64,000 bases of DNA. Source: Lachnospiraceae bacterium (GTDB lineage Bacteria > Bacillota > Clostridia > Lachnospirales > Lachnospiraceae). The notes below the pieces were generated by a model. The model made no database searches, was not told the origin of the DNA, and was given only the letters and a program-made list of their open reading frames with translations. Positions 26,478 through 37,924 of the stretch are shown piece after piece. The stretch covers positions 61,723 through 125,722 of the forward strand of contig JAAUZD010000030.1 in the NCBI GenBank assembly GCA_014804785.1, given 5' to 3'. The translations under genes were made by a program, and so were the position numbers. Numbering within the stretch: position 1 is the first letter of the stretch; every line of letters starts with the position of its first letter.

Positions 26478-28214
26478 ATGAAAAGATATTGGAAGTATAT
26501 AAAGCCATATTTGCCAGCGTTTATCATTGGACCGATTCTCATGATTGTGGAAGTGGTGGGGGAAGTGGTACTGCCCAAATTGATGGCAAATATTATTAAT
26601 GTGGGAGCCGCCCAACATAATGTTCCATATATAATAGGTATGGGAGTCGTCATGGTTATTACGGCATTTCTGATGATGGCAGGCGGAATTGGAGGCGCGT
26701 ATTTTGCGGCAAAGGCAGCGATCAGCTTTGCATCGGATTTACGAAGCGATGTGTTTGACAAGGTACAGAAGTTTTCTTTTTCCAATCTGGATCAGTTCAG
26801 CACAGGCTCGCTTGTAACCAGGCTGACGAATGACATTACGCAGGTGCAGAATGTAATCAATATGGCGCTCCGTATGATGCTCCGGGCACCGGGAATGCTG
26901 ATCGGAGCCTTGATCATGGCATTTTTGATGAATGCCCAGCTAGCTTTAGTGGTGCTGGTGGTCATTCCGATTCTGATCCTTCTCATTGTACTTGTCATAA
27001 GAACTGCTTTTCCCAGATTTGACTATATGCAGAAGAAGCTGGATGCCTTAAATTCAACGATTCAGGAAATGCTCACCAATGTGAGGGTTATTAAATCCTT
27101 TGTAAGAGGGGAATATGAGGAGGAAAGATTTGCCAGGGCAAATGAAGAATTGAGAAAGTCAAGCATGGATGCTTTTAAGGTGGTCATCCTTAACATGCCG
27201 ATTATGATGTTTTTGATGAATGCAACTACCTTGGGGGTTGTGTGGTTTGGCGGAAGACAGATCCTTGCAGGAGCAATGCCGGTGGGAGACCTGACGGCAT
27301 TTACAACTTATATCGTGCAGATATTGATGTCTCTTATGATGCTGGCAATGGTCTTGCTTCAAAGTTCCAGAGCACTGGCGTCCATTCATCGTATCACGGA
27401 GGTGTTGGACACGAAAGTGAATCTGACAGATGACGGATGTGCGTTCCCCGAGAAAACTGTGGACAGCGGCGAGGTAGAATTTAAGGATGTGACTTTCCGG
27501 TATTATAAAGATAATAAAGAAGCGGTTCTTTCCAATATCAGCTTCCGCGCCAGGAGCGGTCAGGTAATTGGAATCATTGGCGCTACGGGCAGCGGAAAGA
27601 CGACGCTGGTGCAGATGATTCCGAGGCTCTATGACGTAGATCAGGGAGAAATCCTTGTGGATGGGGTGAATGTCAAGGAGTACTCTCTTAAGCATCTGCG
27701 GGATGGAGTAGGTATGGTTCTGCAAAAGAATGTGCTTTTCTCAGGAACGATTATGGAGAATTTGATGTGGGGAGATGGGCAGGCTACTGAAGAAGAAATT
27801 CTTGAGGTATCGAAGGCTGCCCAGGCAGATCCTTTTGTCAGTTCCTTTACAGAGGGATATATGACGGAGCTGGGGCAGGGAGGCGTGAATGTATCTGGTG
27901 GACAGAAGCAGAGACTTTGTATTGCAAGAGCGCTCTTGAAGAAACCTAAAATATTGATACTGGACGATTCAACCAGTGCAGTAGATACAGCAACTGAGGC
28001 AAAAATCAGAGAGAGTTTTAACAGTACATTAAAAGATACTACGAAGATCATCATTGCCCAGAGAATTACATCGGTGATGGATGCAGATCAGATTCTGGTA
28101 TTGGATGAAGGACAGATTGTTGGAATGGGCAGTCATGAAAAACTCCTTAAAGAGTGTGAATCCTATCAGGAAATTTATTATTCTCAGATGGATAAGGAGG
28201 TGAGTGCGTCATGA
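26478..28214 (+). CDS. ABC transporter, permease-ATPase fusion (heterodimeric exporter half 1)
   Basis: TM region then GATGSGKTTLVQ, NVSGGQKQRLCIARAL, ILILDDSTSAVD. Confidence 0.95.
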   Translation: MKRYWKYIKPYLPAFIIGPILMIVEVVGEVVLPKLMANIINVGAAQHNVPYIIGMGVVMVITAFLMMAGGIGGAYFAAKAAISFASDLRSDVFDKVQKFSFSNLDQFSTGSLVTRLTNDITQVQNVINMALRMMLRAPGMLIGALIMAFLMNAQLALVVLVVIPILILLIVLVIRTAFPRFDYMQKKLDALNSTIQEMLTNVRVIKSFVRGEYEEERFARANEELRKSSMDAFKVVILNMPIMMFLMNATTLGVVWFGGRQILAGAMPVGDLTAFTTYIVQILMSLMMLAMVLLQSSRALASIHRITEVLDTKVNLTDDGCAFPEKTVDSGEVEFKDVTFRYYKDNKEAVLSNISFRARSGQVIGIIGATGSGKTTLVQMIPRLYDVDQGEILVDGVNVKEYSLKHLRDGVGMVLQKNVLFSGTIMENLMWGDGQATEEEILEVSKAAQADPFVSSFTEGYMTELGQGGVNVSGGQKQRLCIARALLKKPKILILDDSTSAVDTATEAKIRESFNSTLKDTTKIIIAQRITSVMDADQILVLDEGQIVGMGSHEKLLKECESYQEIYYSQMDKEVSAS

Positions 28215-30211
28215 AGCAGGAAAAACTTGCGTATTTGCAGAAAAAATATGAAAGCAGGCTGAATCCGGCAGAGGATGCGCTGATGCCCGCAGGAAGAAAA
28301 GCAGCTATGCCGAGAGGTCCCCGTCATGGAGGTAAGCAGAATATGGCAGGGGGAAAGCCTAAAAATGTGAAAAAAACTGTAGGACGCCTGTTAAGTTATA
28401 TTTCCCATGAAAAATGGAAGCTTGGAATTGTGTTTATCTGTGTAATAGGCGGTACGATTGCCAATCTGACAGGCTCATATATGTTACGTCCCATCATCAA
28501 TGGATTGACGTCAGAGAATGGAAGCGTTGCTTTACTGTTTAAAGGTATTCTCACAATGGCGTCTATTTATCTGATTGCCGTGCTCGCCCAGTATTTGCAG
28601 CAGAGGATTATGATAGGAATCTCCCAGAATGCGATTATGAATCTGCGCAATGAATTGTTTGGGAAGCTTCAAAAACTTCCAGTCAGGTATTATGACACTA
28701 ATAATCACGGAGATGTTATGAGCCGTTTTACGAATGATGTGGATGCGGTGGGAGAAATGCTCAACAATACCGTTGTACAGTTGATTTCGGGAATGATCAA
28801 CATTGTGGGTACCTTTGTGCTCATGATTTATACCAATGTATGGCTGACTCTGATCACAATCTTCATGATACCAGTCATGCTGAAGGCGGTGCAGATAGTA
28901 GGCGGAAGAAGCCGAAAGTATTATCGTGCCCAGCAGGCGGCAATCGGTACCTTAAATGGATATATCGAGGAGACGGTAACGGGGCAGAAGGTGGTGAAGG
29001 TCTTCAATCATGAGGAAGACGCCAGGGAAGAATTTGAATATTTGAATCAGGATCTTCGGGGCAAGCAGATCAAAGCCCAGTTTTTTGGCGGTATTATGGG
29101 ACCGGTGATGGGAAACTTAAGTCAGGTAAGTTACTCCCTGACTGCCTGTATCGGAGGAATCTTATGTGTGCTTCGTGGGTTTGACTTAGGCGGTCTTACG
29201 GTGTTCGTGAATTACTCCAGACAATTTTCCCGTCCCATTAATGAAGTGGCAATGCAGGTGAATACAATTTTCTCCGCACTGGCAGGTGCGGAAAGGGTGT
29301 TTGCAGTGATGGATGAAGAGCCGGAGAGAGAAGATGCAGAGAATGCAATCCGCATTGTAGAGGATAAAGAGCGGGAAAAGAGTTTTTATATCATTCCCAA
29401 AGCCAGCCCGGTTACGGAAATGGAAGGCTTTATGGAAGATGTGGCAAAGGAGGATGAATCATACTATTATAAGGAAATGAAAGGTGCGGTCACGTTAAAC
29501 GATGTTACCTTTGGTTACAATCCTGATAAGACGATCCTGAAACACGTTTCTCTGTATGCTAAACCGGGACAAAAGATTGCATTTGTTGGTTCTACAGGTG
29601 CCGGGAAGACGACGATCACCAACCTGATCAACAGATTTTATGATATTGATGCGGGCAGCATTACGATAGATCAGATTCCGGTTGCGGAACTGGAACGGGA
29701 TTCTCTTAGAAGAAATATAGCCATGGTACTGCAGGATACGCATTTGTTTACAGGAACGGTCAGAGAGAACATCCGCTATGGAAGACTGGATGCGACAGAT
29801 GATGAAGTTGAGCAGGCAGCAAGGACAGCCAGCGCTCATTCCTTTATTATGCGTCTGGAACATGGTTATGATACGATGCTGGAAGGGGATGGTGCAAATT
29901 TAAGCCAGGGGCAGAGACAGTTGATCAATATTGCCAGGGCAGCAATCTCCAAAGCGCCGATTCTGATTCTGGATGAAGCTACCAGCTCTGTAGATACCAG
30001 AACCGAAAAGCATATTGAAAAAGGAATGGACCGTCTGATGGCAAGCAGAACCACATTGGTAATCGCCCACAGGCTTTCCACCGTGCGAAATGCAAATGCA
30101 ATCATGGTCCTTGAAAATGGAGAGATCATTGAGCGGGGCGATCATGATGATCTGCTTTTGCAAAAAGGGCGGTACTATGAATTGTACACGGGCTTAAGTG
30201 AACTGGATTAA
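28211..30211 (+). CDS. ABC transporter, permease-ATPase fusion (heterodimeric exporter half 2)
   Basis: TM region then GSTGAGKTTITN, LSQGQRQLINIARA, ILILDEATSSVD; 4-nt overlap with half 1. Confidence 0.95.
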   Translation: MKQEKLAYLQKKYESRLNPAEDALMPAGRKAAMPRGPRHGGKQNMAGGKPKNVKKTVGRLLSYISHEKWKLGIVFICVIGGTIANLTGSYMLRPIINGLTSENGSVALLFKGILTMASIYLIAVLAQYLQQRIMIGISQNAIMNLRNELFGKLQKLPVRYYDTNNHGDVMSRFTNDVDAVGEMLNNTVVQLISGMINIVGTFVLMIYTNVWLTLITIFMIPVMLKAVQIVGGRSRKYYRAQQAAIGTLNGYIEETVTGQKVVKVFNHEEDAREEFEYLNQDLRGKQIKAQFFGGIMGPVMGNLSQVSYSLTACIGGILCVLRGFDLGGLTVFVNYSRQFSRPINEVAMQVNTIFSALAGAERVFAVMDEEPEREDAENAIRIVEDKEREKSFYIIPKASPVTEMEGFMEDVAKEDESYYYKEMKGAVTLNDVTFGYNPDKTILKHVSLYAKPGQKIAFVGSTGAGKTTITNLINRFYDIDAGSITIDQIPVAELERDSLRRNIAMVLQDTHLFTGTVRENIRYGRLDATDDEVEQAARTASAHSFIMRLEHGYDTMLEGDGANLSQGQRQLINIARAAISKAPILILDEATSSVDTRTEKHIEKGMDRLMASRTTLVIAHRLSTVRNANAIMVLENGEIIERGDHDDLLLQKGRYYELYTGLSELD

Positions 30212-30280
30212 GACGGGATTTAGAACAGGAGGGCTGCTATGAGCAGCTGGAAGCTGTGAATAGTAACACAGGAGGATGCT

Positions 30281-30805
30281 ATGCAGAAAATATTAGTCGT
30301 AATTGACATGCAGAATGATTTTATTGATGGCGCGCTGGGAACGGAGGAAGCACAGGCGATTGTTTCTAATGTGGTCTTAAAGATTAAAAGTTATGCAGGT
30401 CAGAAGGTTTTTGCAACCAGAGACACTCACGGGGAGAATTATCTGGAAACACAGGAGGGAAAGCATCTGCCGGTTACCCATTGTATCAAGGGGACGGAGG
30501 GCTGGAAAATCCGGGAGGAAGTAGCAGATGCGCTTTTGGAAACAGGTGCAGAGCTGATTGACAAACCCACTTTCGGTTCGGAAACACTTGCAGAGCTTTT
30601 ATCCGAAATGGTGCAAGAGGAAGAGGCGGAGATTGAGTTGGTTGGGGTGTGTACGGACATCTGTGTGGTGTCCAATGCGCTGCTCTTGAAGGCAAAAATG
30701 CCGGAGACGGTGATAAAGGTGGATGCTTCCTGCTGCGCAGGCGTAACGCCGGAAAGCCATGAGGCAGCATTACTCACCATGAAGATGTGCCAAATTGAGA
30801 TATAG
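30281..30805 (+). CDS. Cysteine hydrolase (isochorismatase/nicotinamidase family)
   Basis: KILVVIDMQNDFIDGALG...ELVGVCTDICVVSNALLLK. Confidence 0.9.
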   Translation: MQKILVVIDMQNDFIDGALGTEEAQAIVSNVVLKIKSYAGQKVFATRDTHGENYLETQEGKHLPVTHCIKGTEGWKIREEVADALLETGAELIDKPTFGSETLAELLSEMVQEEEAEIELVGVCTDICVVSNALLLKAKMPETVIKVDASCCAGVTPESHEAALLTMKMCQIEI

Positions 30806-30924
30806 GTATTACATATAGGCGCAGCCTATAACCAGCAAAATTTTTTCCATATTGTACAAATGAGGAAAGGAATGATATACTCTGTCTATCGATTAAAGAT
30901 AAGACAAACGAGGAGGAAAGTATT

Positions 30925-31740
30925 ATGAAAAAGTTTTTAGCATTGTTATTGACAGGTGCATTCGTAGCGGGAGCGCTTACTGGATGCGGAGGAAAGAAAG
31001 ATGCAGATGATAAGGTGATTAAGGTGGCGGCATCTGCTACACCCCATGCGGAGATTCTTGAGCAGGCAAAGCCTATCTTGGCAGAGCAGGGGTATGATCT
31101 TCAAGTAACGATTTTTGATGACTATGTGCAGCCCAACGAAGTAGTGGAGAGCGGTGATTTTGATGCGAACTATTTCCAGCATATTCCTTATCTTAACAGC
31201 TTTAATGCAGAAAAAGGCACTCATCTTGTAAATGTAGGAGGCATTCACTATGAACCCTTCGGAATTTACCCCGGCACAAAGACCAGCCTGGGAGATGTAG
31301 CGGAAGGTGACAGCATTGCGGTTCCCAACGATACTACTAATGAAGCAAGAGCGCTTCTTCTGTTGCAGGACAATGGGCTGATCACTTTAAAAGACGGCGC
31401 AGGCCTTGAGGCTACTGTAAATGATATTGCAGAGAATCCTTATCAGCTTGACATCGTAGAGCTTGAAGCAGCTCAGGTTCCAAGAGTTGTGGATGAAGTT
31501 GCTTTTGTGGTATTAAACGGTAACTACGCACTTGAAGCAGGTTATTCCGTAGCGAAAGATGCGCTGGCTTACGAAAGTTCAGACTCTGAAGCAGCTAAGA
31601 CTTATGTAAACGTAATTGCTGTAAAAGAAGGCAATGAAAATGCAGACAAAGTGAAAGCGCTTGTGGATGTACTTAAGTCTGATGAAATTAAGAGTTACAT
31701 AGAAGAAACTTATGACGGAGCGGTAATACCCTTTGAATAA
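30925..31740 (+). CDS. metQ: MetQ/NlpA family substrate-binding lipoprotein
   Basis: Lipobox LTGCGG; IKVAASATPHAEILEQAKPILAEQGYDLQVTIFDDYVQPNEVVESGDFDANYFQHIPYL. Confidence 0.93.
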   Translation: MKKFLALLLTGAFVAGALTGCGGKKDADDKVIKVAASATPHAEILEQAKPILAEQGYDLQVTIFDDYVQPNEVVESGDFDANYFQHIPYLNSFNAEKGTHLVNVGGIHYEPFGIYPGTKTSLGDVAEGDSIAVPNDTTNEARALLLLQDNGLITLKDGAGLEATVNDIAENPYQLDIVELEAAQVPRVVDEVAFVVLNGNYALEAGYSVAKDALAYESSDSEAAKTYVNVIAVKEGNENADKVKALVDVLKSDEIKSYIEETYDGAVIPFE

Positions 31741-31770
31741 TAAGTGATAATCGTTTATAATGATTTTGTG

Positions 31771-31802
31771 CAGCCCTGGAATTGCGGTTCCAGGGCTGTT
31801 TT
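31771..31802 (+). terminator. Intrinsic terminator
   Basis: CAGCCCTGGA-attgcggt-TCCAGGGCTGTTTT. Confidence 0.85.
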
Positions 31803-31828
31803 GACAAATGAAAGGCAGGGGGAGAAAG

Positions 31829-32737
31829 ATGACACTGACACAGTTAAAATATGTGATTGCAATTGCAGATACCCACTCCATGAACGAGGCGGCAAGAACG
31901 CTTTTCATTGCGCAGCCCAGTTTGTCGCAGGCTGTGAAGGAACTGGAAGAAGAAATCGGCATTTCTTTATTTAACAGGAGCAATCGGGGCGTTAAAATAA
32001 CGCCGGAGGGAGAAGAATTTCTGGGATATGCCAGGCAGGTAGTGGAGCAGTATCGGCTTGTGGAGGATAGGTATATTGAAAAAAAGAACAGTAAGAAGCG
32101 GTTCGGTGTTTCCATGCAGCACTATACTTTTGCAGTGAAGGCATTTGTGGAGATGGTAAAGCAGTTCGGTATGGATGAATACGAGTTTGCTGTGCATGAA
32201 ACCAAAACCTATGAAGTGATAGAGGATGTAAAGAATTTCCGAAGTGAGATAGGGATTCTGTATCTGAATGATTTTAACCGTGCGGTGCTCACCAAACTGT
32301 TTCAGGAGTCGGGGCTGGAATTCCGTGAAATCTTAAAGTGCGGAATTTATGTGTATATGTGGAAAGGACATCCCCTTGCAGACAGAGAAGAAATAACTTT
32401 GGGAGAACTGGATGAGTATCCCTGCCTGTCCTTTGAGCAGGGAGTAAATAACTCCTTTTATTTTGCTGAGGAGGTACTTAGTACCTACGCCTATAAGCGG
32501 CTGATCAAAGCCAACGACAGGGCGACTTTGCTTAATCTGATGGTAGGACTGAATGCCTATACCCTGTGCTCGGGCATCATCTGTGAAAATCTGAATGGGT
32601 CTGATTATTGTGCAGTAAAATTAAAGTCTGATGAGATCATGACCATTGGATATCTGAAACGGAAAGGCGCAGCAATCAGCCCTTTGGGGCAGAAATATCT
32701 TGAAGAATTGAAAAAATTCAGGGAAAGTGTTCTATAG
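31829..32737 (+). CDS. LysR family regulator
   Basis: MTLTQLKYVIAIADTHSMNEAARTLFIAQPSLSQAVKELEEEIGISLFNRSNRGVKITPEG. Confidence 0.94.
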   Translation: MTLTQLKYVIAIADTHSMNEAARTLFIAQPSLSQAVKELEEEIGISLFNRSNRGVKITPEGEEFLGYARQVVEQYRLVEDRYIEKKNSKKRFGVSMQHYTFAVKAFVEMVKQFGMDEYEFAVHETKTYEVIEDVKNFRSEIGILYLNDFNRAVLTKLFQESGLEFREILKCGIYVYMWKGHPLADREEITLGELDEYPCLSFEQGVNNSFYFAEEVLSTYAYKRLIKANDRATLLNLMVGLNAYTLCSGIICENLNGSDYCAVKLKSDEIMTIGYLKRKGAAISPLGQKYLEELKKFRESVL

Positions 32738-32841
32738 TTGCGACGATTCGTGAATTGTAGTAATAATGATTGGAAAATTCTGACAAATATAGTAAAATGA
32801 AATTAAGTGTTTGATTTACCTATTAAAGGAGGGGAAATAGA

Positions 32842-34548
32842 ATGAAACTGCGTGCAAGATTGCTGATTATGGCATTGATGCCGGTGATTGCTTTGGGGGT
32901 GCTTGTCTACATAGCGGTATCGGTCCAGCTTCGGAATGGGATTGAGAAGGAGGCATTCGAGGGGATGCAGGCCACAACACGGGTTGTCAGGGGAATATTT
33001 GATTCCTCATCGGAAGGCGAATATTACATGGACGAAGAGGGACAGATGTGGAAGGGAGAAGAACTGAATATTTCGACAGCAACAGATATCGTGGATGGCA
33101 TTAAGGAAGAGACAGGATGTGATGTGACTGTATTCTATGGAGATGTGCGGATGCTCACGACGTTTGCGGATGCGGGCGGAAATCGTCAGACGGGCACTAA
33201 GGCTATGGAAGAAGTAAGCAGTCAGGTTTTAAATAAAGGACAGAATTACGGAAATACGAACACGGAAATTTTCGGGAAGCGTTATATTTGTTACTACATT
33301 CCGCTTTATCAGGATAATACGAATACACCTATTGGAATGATCTTTTTGGGGAAAGAGTATGCACAAATCCAAGCTGCTGTCACGAGTTCACAGATTATTA
33401 TGTTGTTTATTATATTGGCAGTTCTCATTATCGTGAGTATCACTTCTGTGCTCGGTGCAACCAGCATTGCAGCAGCAATTAAAAGGGCAATTGCCTATGT
33501 GGAGCAGATGCGTCAGGGAAAGCTCGGTATGGAAGCATCGCCTAAGATGATTGAGCGTAAAGATGAAATAGGCGATATGTGCAGAGGAATGAAGCAGCTG
33601 GATGATAATCTGTCTGCCATTGTAAGGGAAATCCAGATCCAGTCACATATCCTTGGAGAAACTTCAGTTACATGTAACAGCAATGTCCATAAAATACTGG
33701 AATCTGCGGAACAGGTAAATGCCGCGACGGAAGAGGTTGCATCAGCTACTACGACCCAGGCTCAGGGAGCTTCGGCAGCGGAAGACAACGTGAATATAAT
33801 CGGCAGGACGATTGAAGAGGCAAATGGACAGATACAGGAATTTTCCGATATGTCCCGGGAAATGGCACAGGCTTCGGGCAGTGCGGCAAAGACGATGACA
33901 GAACTGAATCGGAGCATGAAGCAGGTGAAAGAAGCGGTAGATACCATTCATCATCAAACCAATGAAACACATGTTTCTGTAGAGAAGATTGGTGAAATGA
34001 CAGAGGTGATTACTTCGATTGCAACGCAGACAAACCTTTTATCCTTAAATGCAAGCATTGAAGCGGCACGTGCCGGCGAAATGGGAAAAGGATTTGCAGT
34101 GGTGGCAGAGGAAATCAGAAAACTGGCAGAGCAATGTAATGTATCAGCGGTTGAAATTCAGGAAGTACTCTTACAGCTTAGAAGCAATTCGGATGAATCT
34201 GTGAAGACCATGGAAGGAGTACAGAAAATCATACAGATCCAGGCAGACAAGCTGGAAGAGGCGAATCGTGAATTTGATATGGTTGAAAATGGAATCAATC
34301 AGTCCGTGAGCGGACTTGATAAAATCATGGAAGAGATGAATGGTTTGAACAAAGAAAGAGCGCATACCGTAGAAGAAGTGCAGAGTGTTGCAATCCTTGC
34401 ACAGCAGAATGCTGCAAGCATAGAGGAAACAGCAGCTTCTGTGGACGAGATGGTACAATCGCTCTCAGCTATGACAGAGCGCATTGAGAATCTGCAGCAG
34501 ATTGCGGATACTTTGGAGGAGAAAGCTTCGGTATTCCAGTTTTCGTAA
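32842..34548 (+). CDS. Methyl-accepting chemotaxis protein
   Basis: sCache-like extracellular region, HAMP, signalling tip [38 protein letters not shown]. Confidence 0.95.
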   Translation: MKLRARLLIMALMPVIALGVLVYIAVSVQLRNGIEKEAFEGMQATTRVVRGIFDSSSEGEYYMDEEGQMWKGEELNISTATDIVDGIKEETGCDVTVFYGDVRMLTTFADAGGNRQTGTKAMEEVSSQVLNKGQNYGNTNTEIFGKRYICYYIPLYQDNTNTPIGMIFLGKEYAQIQAAVTSSQIIMLFIILAVLIIVSITSVLGATSIAAAIKRAIAYVEQMRQGKLGMEASPKMIERKDEIGDMCRGMKQLDDNLSAIVREIQIQSHILGETSVTCNSNVHKILESAEQVNAATEEVASATTTQAQGASAAEDNVNIIGRTIEEANGQIQEFSDMSREMAQASGSAAKTMTELNRSMKQVKEAVDTIHHQTNETHVSVEKIGEMTEVITSIATQTNLLSLNASIEAARAGEMGKGFAVVAEEIRKLAEQCNVSAVEIQEVLLQLRSNSDESVKTMEGVQKIIQIQADKLEEANREFDMVENGINQSVSGLDKIMEEMNGLNKERAHTVEEVQSVAILAQQNAASIEETAASVDEMVQSLSAMTERIENLQQIADTLEEKASVFQFS

Positions 34549-34564
34549 AGCATTGCTAAAAATC

Positions 34565-34596
34565 AAAAAAGGATGACTGCGGTCATCCTTTTTTTA
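34565..34596 (+). terminator. Intrinsic terminator
   Basis: aaaaaGGATGAC-tgcg-GTCATCCttttttt. Confidence 0.85.
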
Positions 34597-34610
34597 CGAA
34601 GAGGTAACAA

Positions 34611-35576
34611 TCATGGAAAAAAGTTTTGCGAAACTAAAAATTCAATGATTTCTTCACTTATTTTTTCGTACTCATAATCATGAACATAGTGTGGGCAATC
34701 CAATTCTATATATTTGCCGTTTTCCGTTTGGGAAATATATTCTATTGGTATCCTGCGCCATGTTTCTTTGTCAAATCCGGTTCCGCCGGAACCATCAGAA
34801 ATAAACAGCAGCATCGGAATCTGCGGAATTCCGGCGGCTGCAACTTTTTCTGCATTTTCTTTAACCGCCTGCGTTTCATTGATCATTGTTACAGTTGCAG
34901 TGCGATTATAAAAAACGGCCCTGTAAATTTCTTTTTCTTCATCAGATAACAGACCATGCTGTATCGCATCGCTTTCTGAAAGTCCGGGTAGCAACCGGGT
35001 AACGCCAATCCCTGCTGCCCAACTTGCAGTACGCATAAGGGGCATGTTGATGTTCATACTGTCATAATACTGTGGCACTGCCATGTCAAGCCCTATAATT
35101 GCTGATACTTCATCAGGATATTTCTGTGCCCAATATAATGCTTCCAATCCAGACATAGAGTGTGGACATAAAACGTATGGTCCATTTAATCCGGCTGCTT
35201 TAAGCGCCGTTCTGGTGTCTTCAAGTATCGAATCAATGTCCCGGCTTTAATCAACAACATCGCTAAATCCATATCCAAATTTTTCTACTACCACAATCTT
35301 ATAATCGTCACTCAAAAGAGAATAGAGTGATTTGAAATCTAGTATTGGCGAACAAGTACCTCCGCCAGACATGAATACAAGTGTTTCTTCTCCATCACCC
35401 TCAGTGTAAACACTCATATTATGACCATCAACTTCCACGATCTGCCCAATGGGGGTAAGCAATTGGAGCTCCCTGTGTAAATGTATTTTGTGGTTTATAT
35501 AGATTGCCAAAAGTAAAATAATTACTATGGCAAGAATGATTAAAATGACCTTCATCGCTTTTTTACCTTTTCTCAT
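34611..35576 (-). pseudogene. Alpha/beta hydrolase interrupted by one in-frame TAA
   Basis: Frame continuous apart from TAA at 35249-35247: ...KFGYGFSDVVD*SRDIDSILEDTRTALKAAGLNGPYVLCPHSMSGLEALYWAQKYPDE... Confidence 0.85.
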
Positions 35577-35909
35577 AGTTGTATTCCAATCCCAGTTCTT
35601 TGAGTTATTTAACGTAATTATTTTACTACAGGCAAATAGAAAATTCCATTATATTTTATTTACGCTAATCTTTTGACTTTTACCTTGTGCAAGAGGTGGC
35701 AACTTGGCTCACTATGAAAAAAGTGGAATGGATGTTTACAGATACGGTCAAGGCGACTCTTTTATTTTAGGGGAATTTTCTATTAAAAGCTTATTTAGCA
35801 TTTTACGTGGATAAGGCAAGGATGCATTGATTTTAGGAAAGGAAACGGATAAACTGTAAATGAGGGAAAATTAACCAAGTGTAAAGCAGTGCAGGAGGAA
35901 ATATAGCCC

Positions 35910-37647
35910 ATGACGAGAGTAGTAGGGATTGGTCATCAGGATTTTGAAAAAATCAGAGTGAATAACAATTTCTATATAGATAAAACAGGCTTTATCAAAG
36001 AATGGTGGGAAGCCAATGACGATGTAACCCTGATTACACGTCCGAGGCGTTTTGGAAAGACTTTGAACATGAGTATGGTAGAGAAGTTTTTTTCTGTAAA
36101 TTATGCGGACAGGGGCGACTTGTTTGAGGGGCTAAACATATGGCAGGATGAAAAGTACCGAAAATTGCAGGGAACATATCCGGTTCTTTTTATCAGTTTT
36201 GCAGGGATTAAGGAAAATTCTTATGCAAATGCCAGAGAGAACATCTGTCGAATCATAGAGGAGCAGTATAATAAGCATGATTATCTGCTGAATGGGAGTC
36301 TGCTTAATGATAAAGAGAAAGCATTTTATCAAAAAGTGTCTGCGGATATGTCGGACAGTACTGCAGCAGTAGCTTTAAGGTCTTTGTCGGACTTCCTTGA
36401 AAGATATTATGGAAAAAAGGTGATTATACTTTTGGATGAGTATGATACTCCTATACAGGAGGCCTATATAAATGGATATTGGAAGGAATTAGCAGCTTTT
36501 ACAAGAAGCCTGTTTAATTCTGCTTTTAAAACAAATCCATACATGGAACGCGCCATTATGACAGGAATTACAAGAATCAGTATAGAGTCGATATTTTCTG
36601 ATTTGAATAATCTTGAAGTGGTGACAACGACTTCAAAAAAAATATGCAGACTGTTTTGGCTTTACGGAGAAAGAAGTGTTTGCAGCACTCGGGGAATATG
36701 GATTATCGGGTGACACACAACAGGTAAAAGATTGGTATGATGGTTTTTCCTTTGGAGGAAAAGGGGATATTTATAATCCATGGTCTATCATTAATTTTCT
36801 TGATAAGCGGGAAGTGGACACTTACTGGGCGAATACCAGTTCTAACAGTCTTGTGGGAAAATTAATTAGGGAAGGCAGTCCGGATGTCAAGAGAACCTTT
36901 GAATCTCTGATGCAGGGAGAGAGCATCAGGGTGGAAATTGATGAGCAGATTGTTTATAACCAGTTGGATGATGATGAGCAGTCTGTGTGGAGTCTTTTGC
37001 TTGCCAGCGGATATCTGAAAGTGAAGAATTTTAAGGCATATATGACTGATTTTAAGGAATGGAAACAGGAGTATGAATTAGAACTGACTAATTTTGAAGT
37101 GAAGATGATGTTCAGAGGTATGATACGGAAATGATTTTCTGGAACTGCTTCTGGTTACAATGACTTTGTTAAAGCACTTTTGCTTGGAGATTTGAAGGCG
37201 ATGAACACATATATGAACAAGGTGACAGCAGAGATGTTCAGTTATTTTGACACAGGCAGAAAAACGTCAGAAGGAGAGCCGGAACGTTTCTATCATGGAT
37301 TTGTGCTTGGGCTGATGGTGGAACTGACTGACAGATATATAATTACATCAAATCGTGAGAGCGGATTTGGACGGTATGATGTGATGCTGGAACCGAGATC
37401 AGTGTCTGTAGCACGGGAAAATGGTGTAGAGGCAAGCAGCGGGGCATGTGATGCTATCATTATAGAATTTAAAGTGCAGGATTCGGAGGAAAAAGAGTTG
37501 TCAGATACAGTGCAGGAGGCATTGCGGCAGATTGAGGAGAAAAATTACCAGATGTCTCTTGTTGCGAGAGGAATTTCCAAAGAGCATATACGGAAGTATG
37601 GATTTGCTTTTTGCGGTAAAAAAGTACTCGTTGGTTGCGCTTCGTAA
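35910..37647 (+). pseudogene. AAA-ATPase_like (PF09820-type) plus C-terminal PD-(D/E)XK (DUF1703-type) protein, frameshifted and with a nonsense codon
   Basis: Three ORFs rebuild one protein; frame change at A8 run 36635-36642 (VVTTTSKK|YADCFGFTEKEVFAALGEYGLSGD) and in-frame TGA at 37132-37134 (MIRK*FSGTASGYNDF). Confidence 0.88.
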
Positions 37648-37924
37648 AGAGGCGCAAAACACATACAAGTTGATAGGGTAGGACGAGGTATCTAAGACCT
37701 ATTCCGTTCCGAAATCACGTGTCAGTTACCGCAAGACGAGGGCAGTCAGTGAAGAACAGAGAGAATGGGAAAGATAGATGATGATTGAACGGAATAGAGA
37801 AAAAATGTACGTAAAAGTTGATTGATTTTTTTGCGTGGTGTAATAGGATAATGACGCTAGACAATTCAACAAAATTGGAAAAGGTATTGGAGATATAGAA
37901 TATAGGAAGGATGACAAATTAGTA

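Noticed and set aside
30806-30924. SAM riboswitch or T-box upstream of metQ
   Set aside because: The 120-nt leader lacks the conserved S-box/T-box motifs and shows no terminator-antiterminator pair.
35690-35800. Peptide RGGNLAHYEKSGMDVYRYGQGDSFILGE as a gene remnant
   Set aside because: Looks coding-like but too short to assign to a family by eye.
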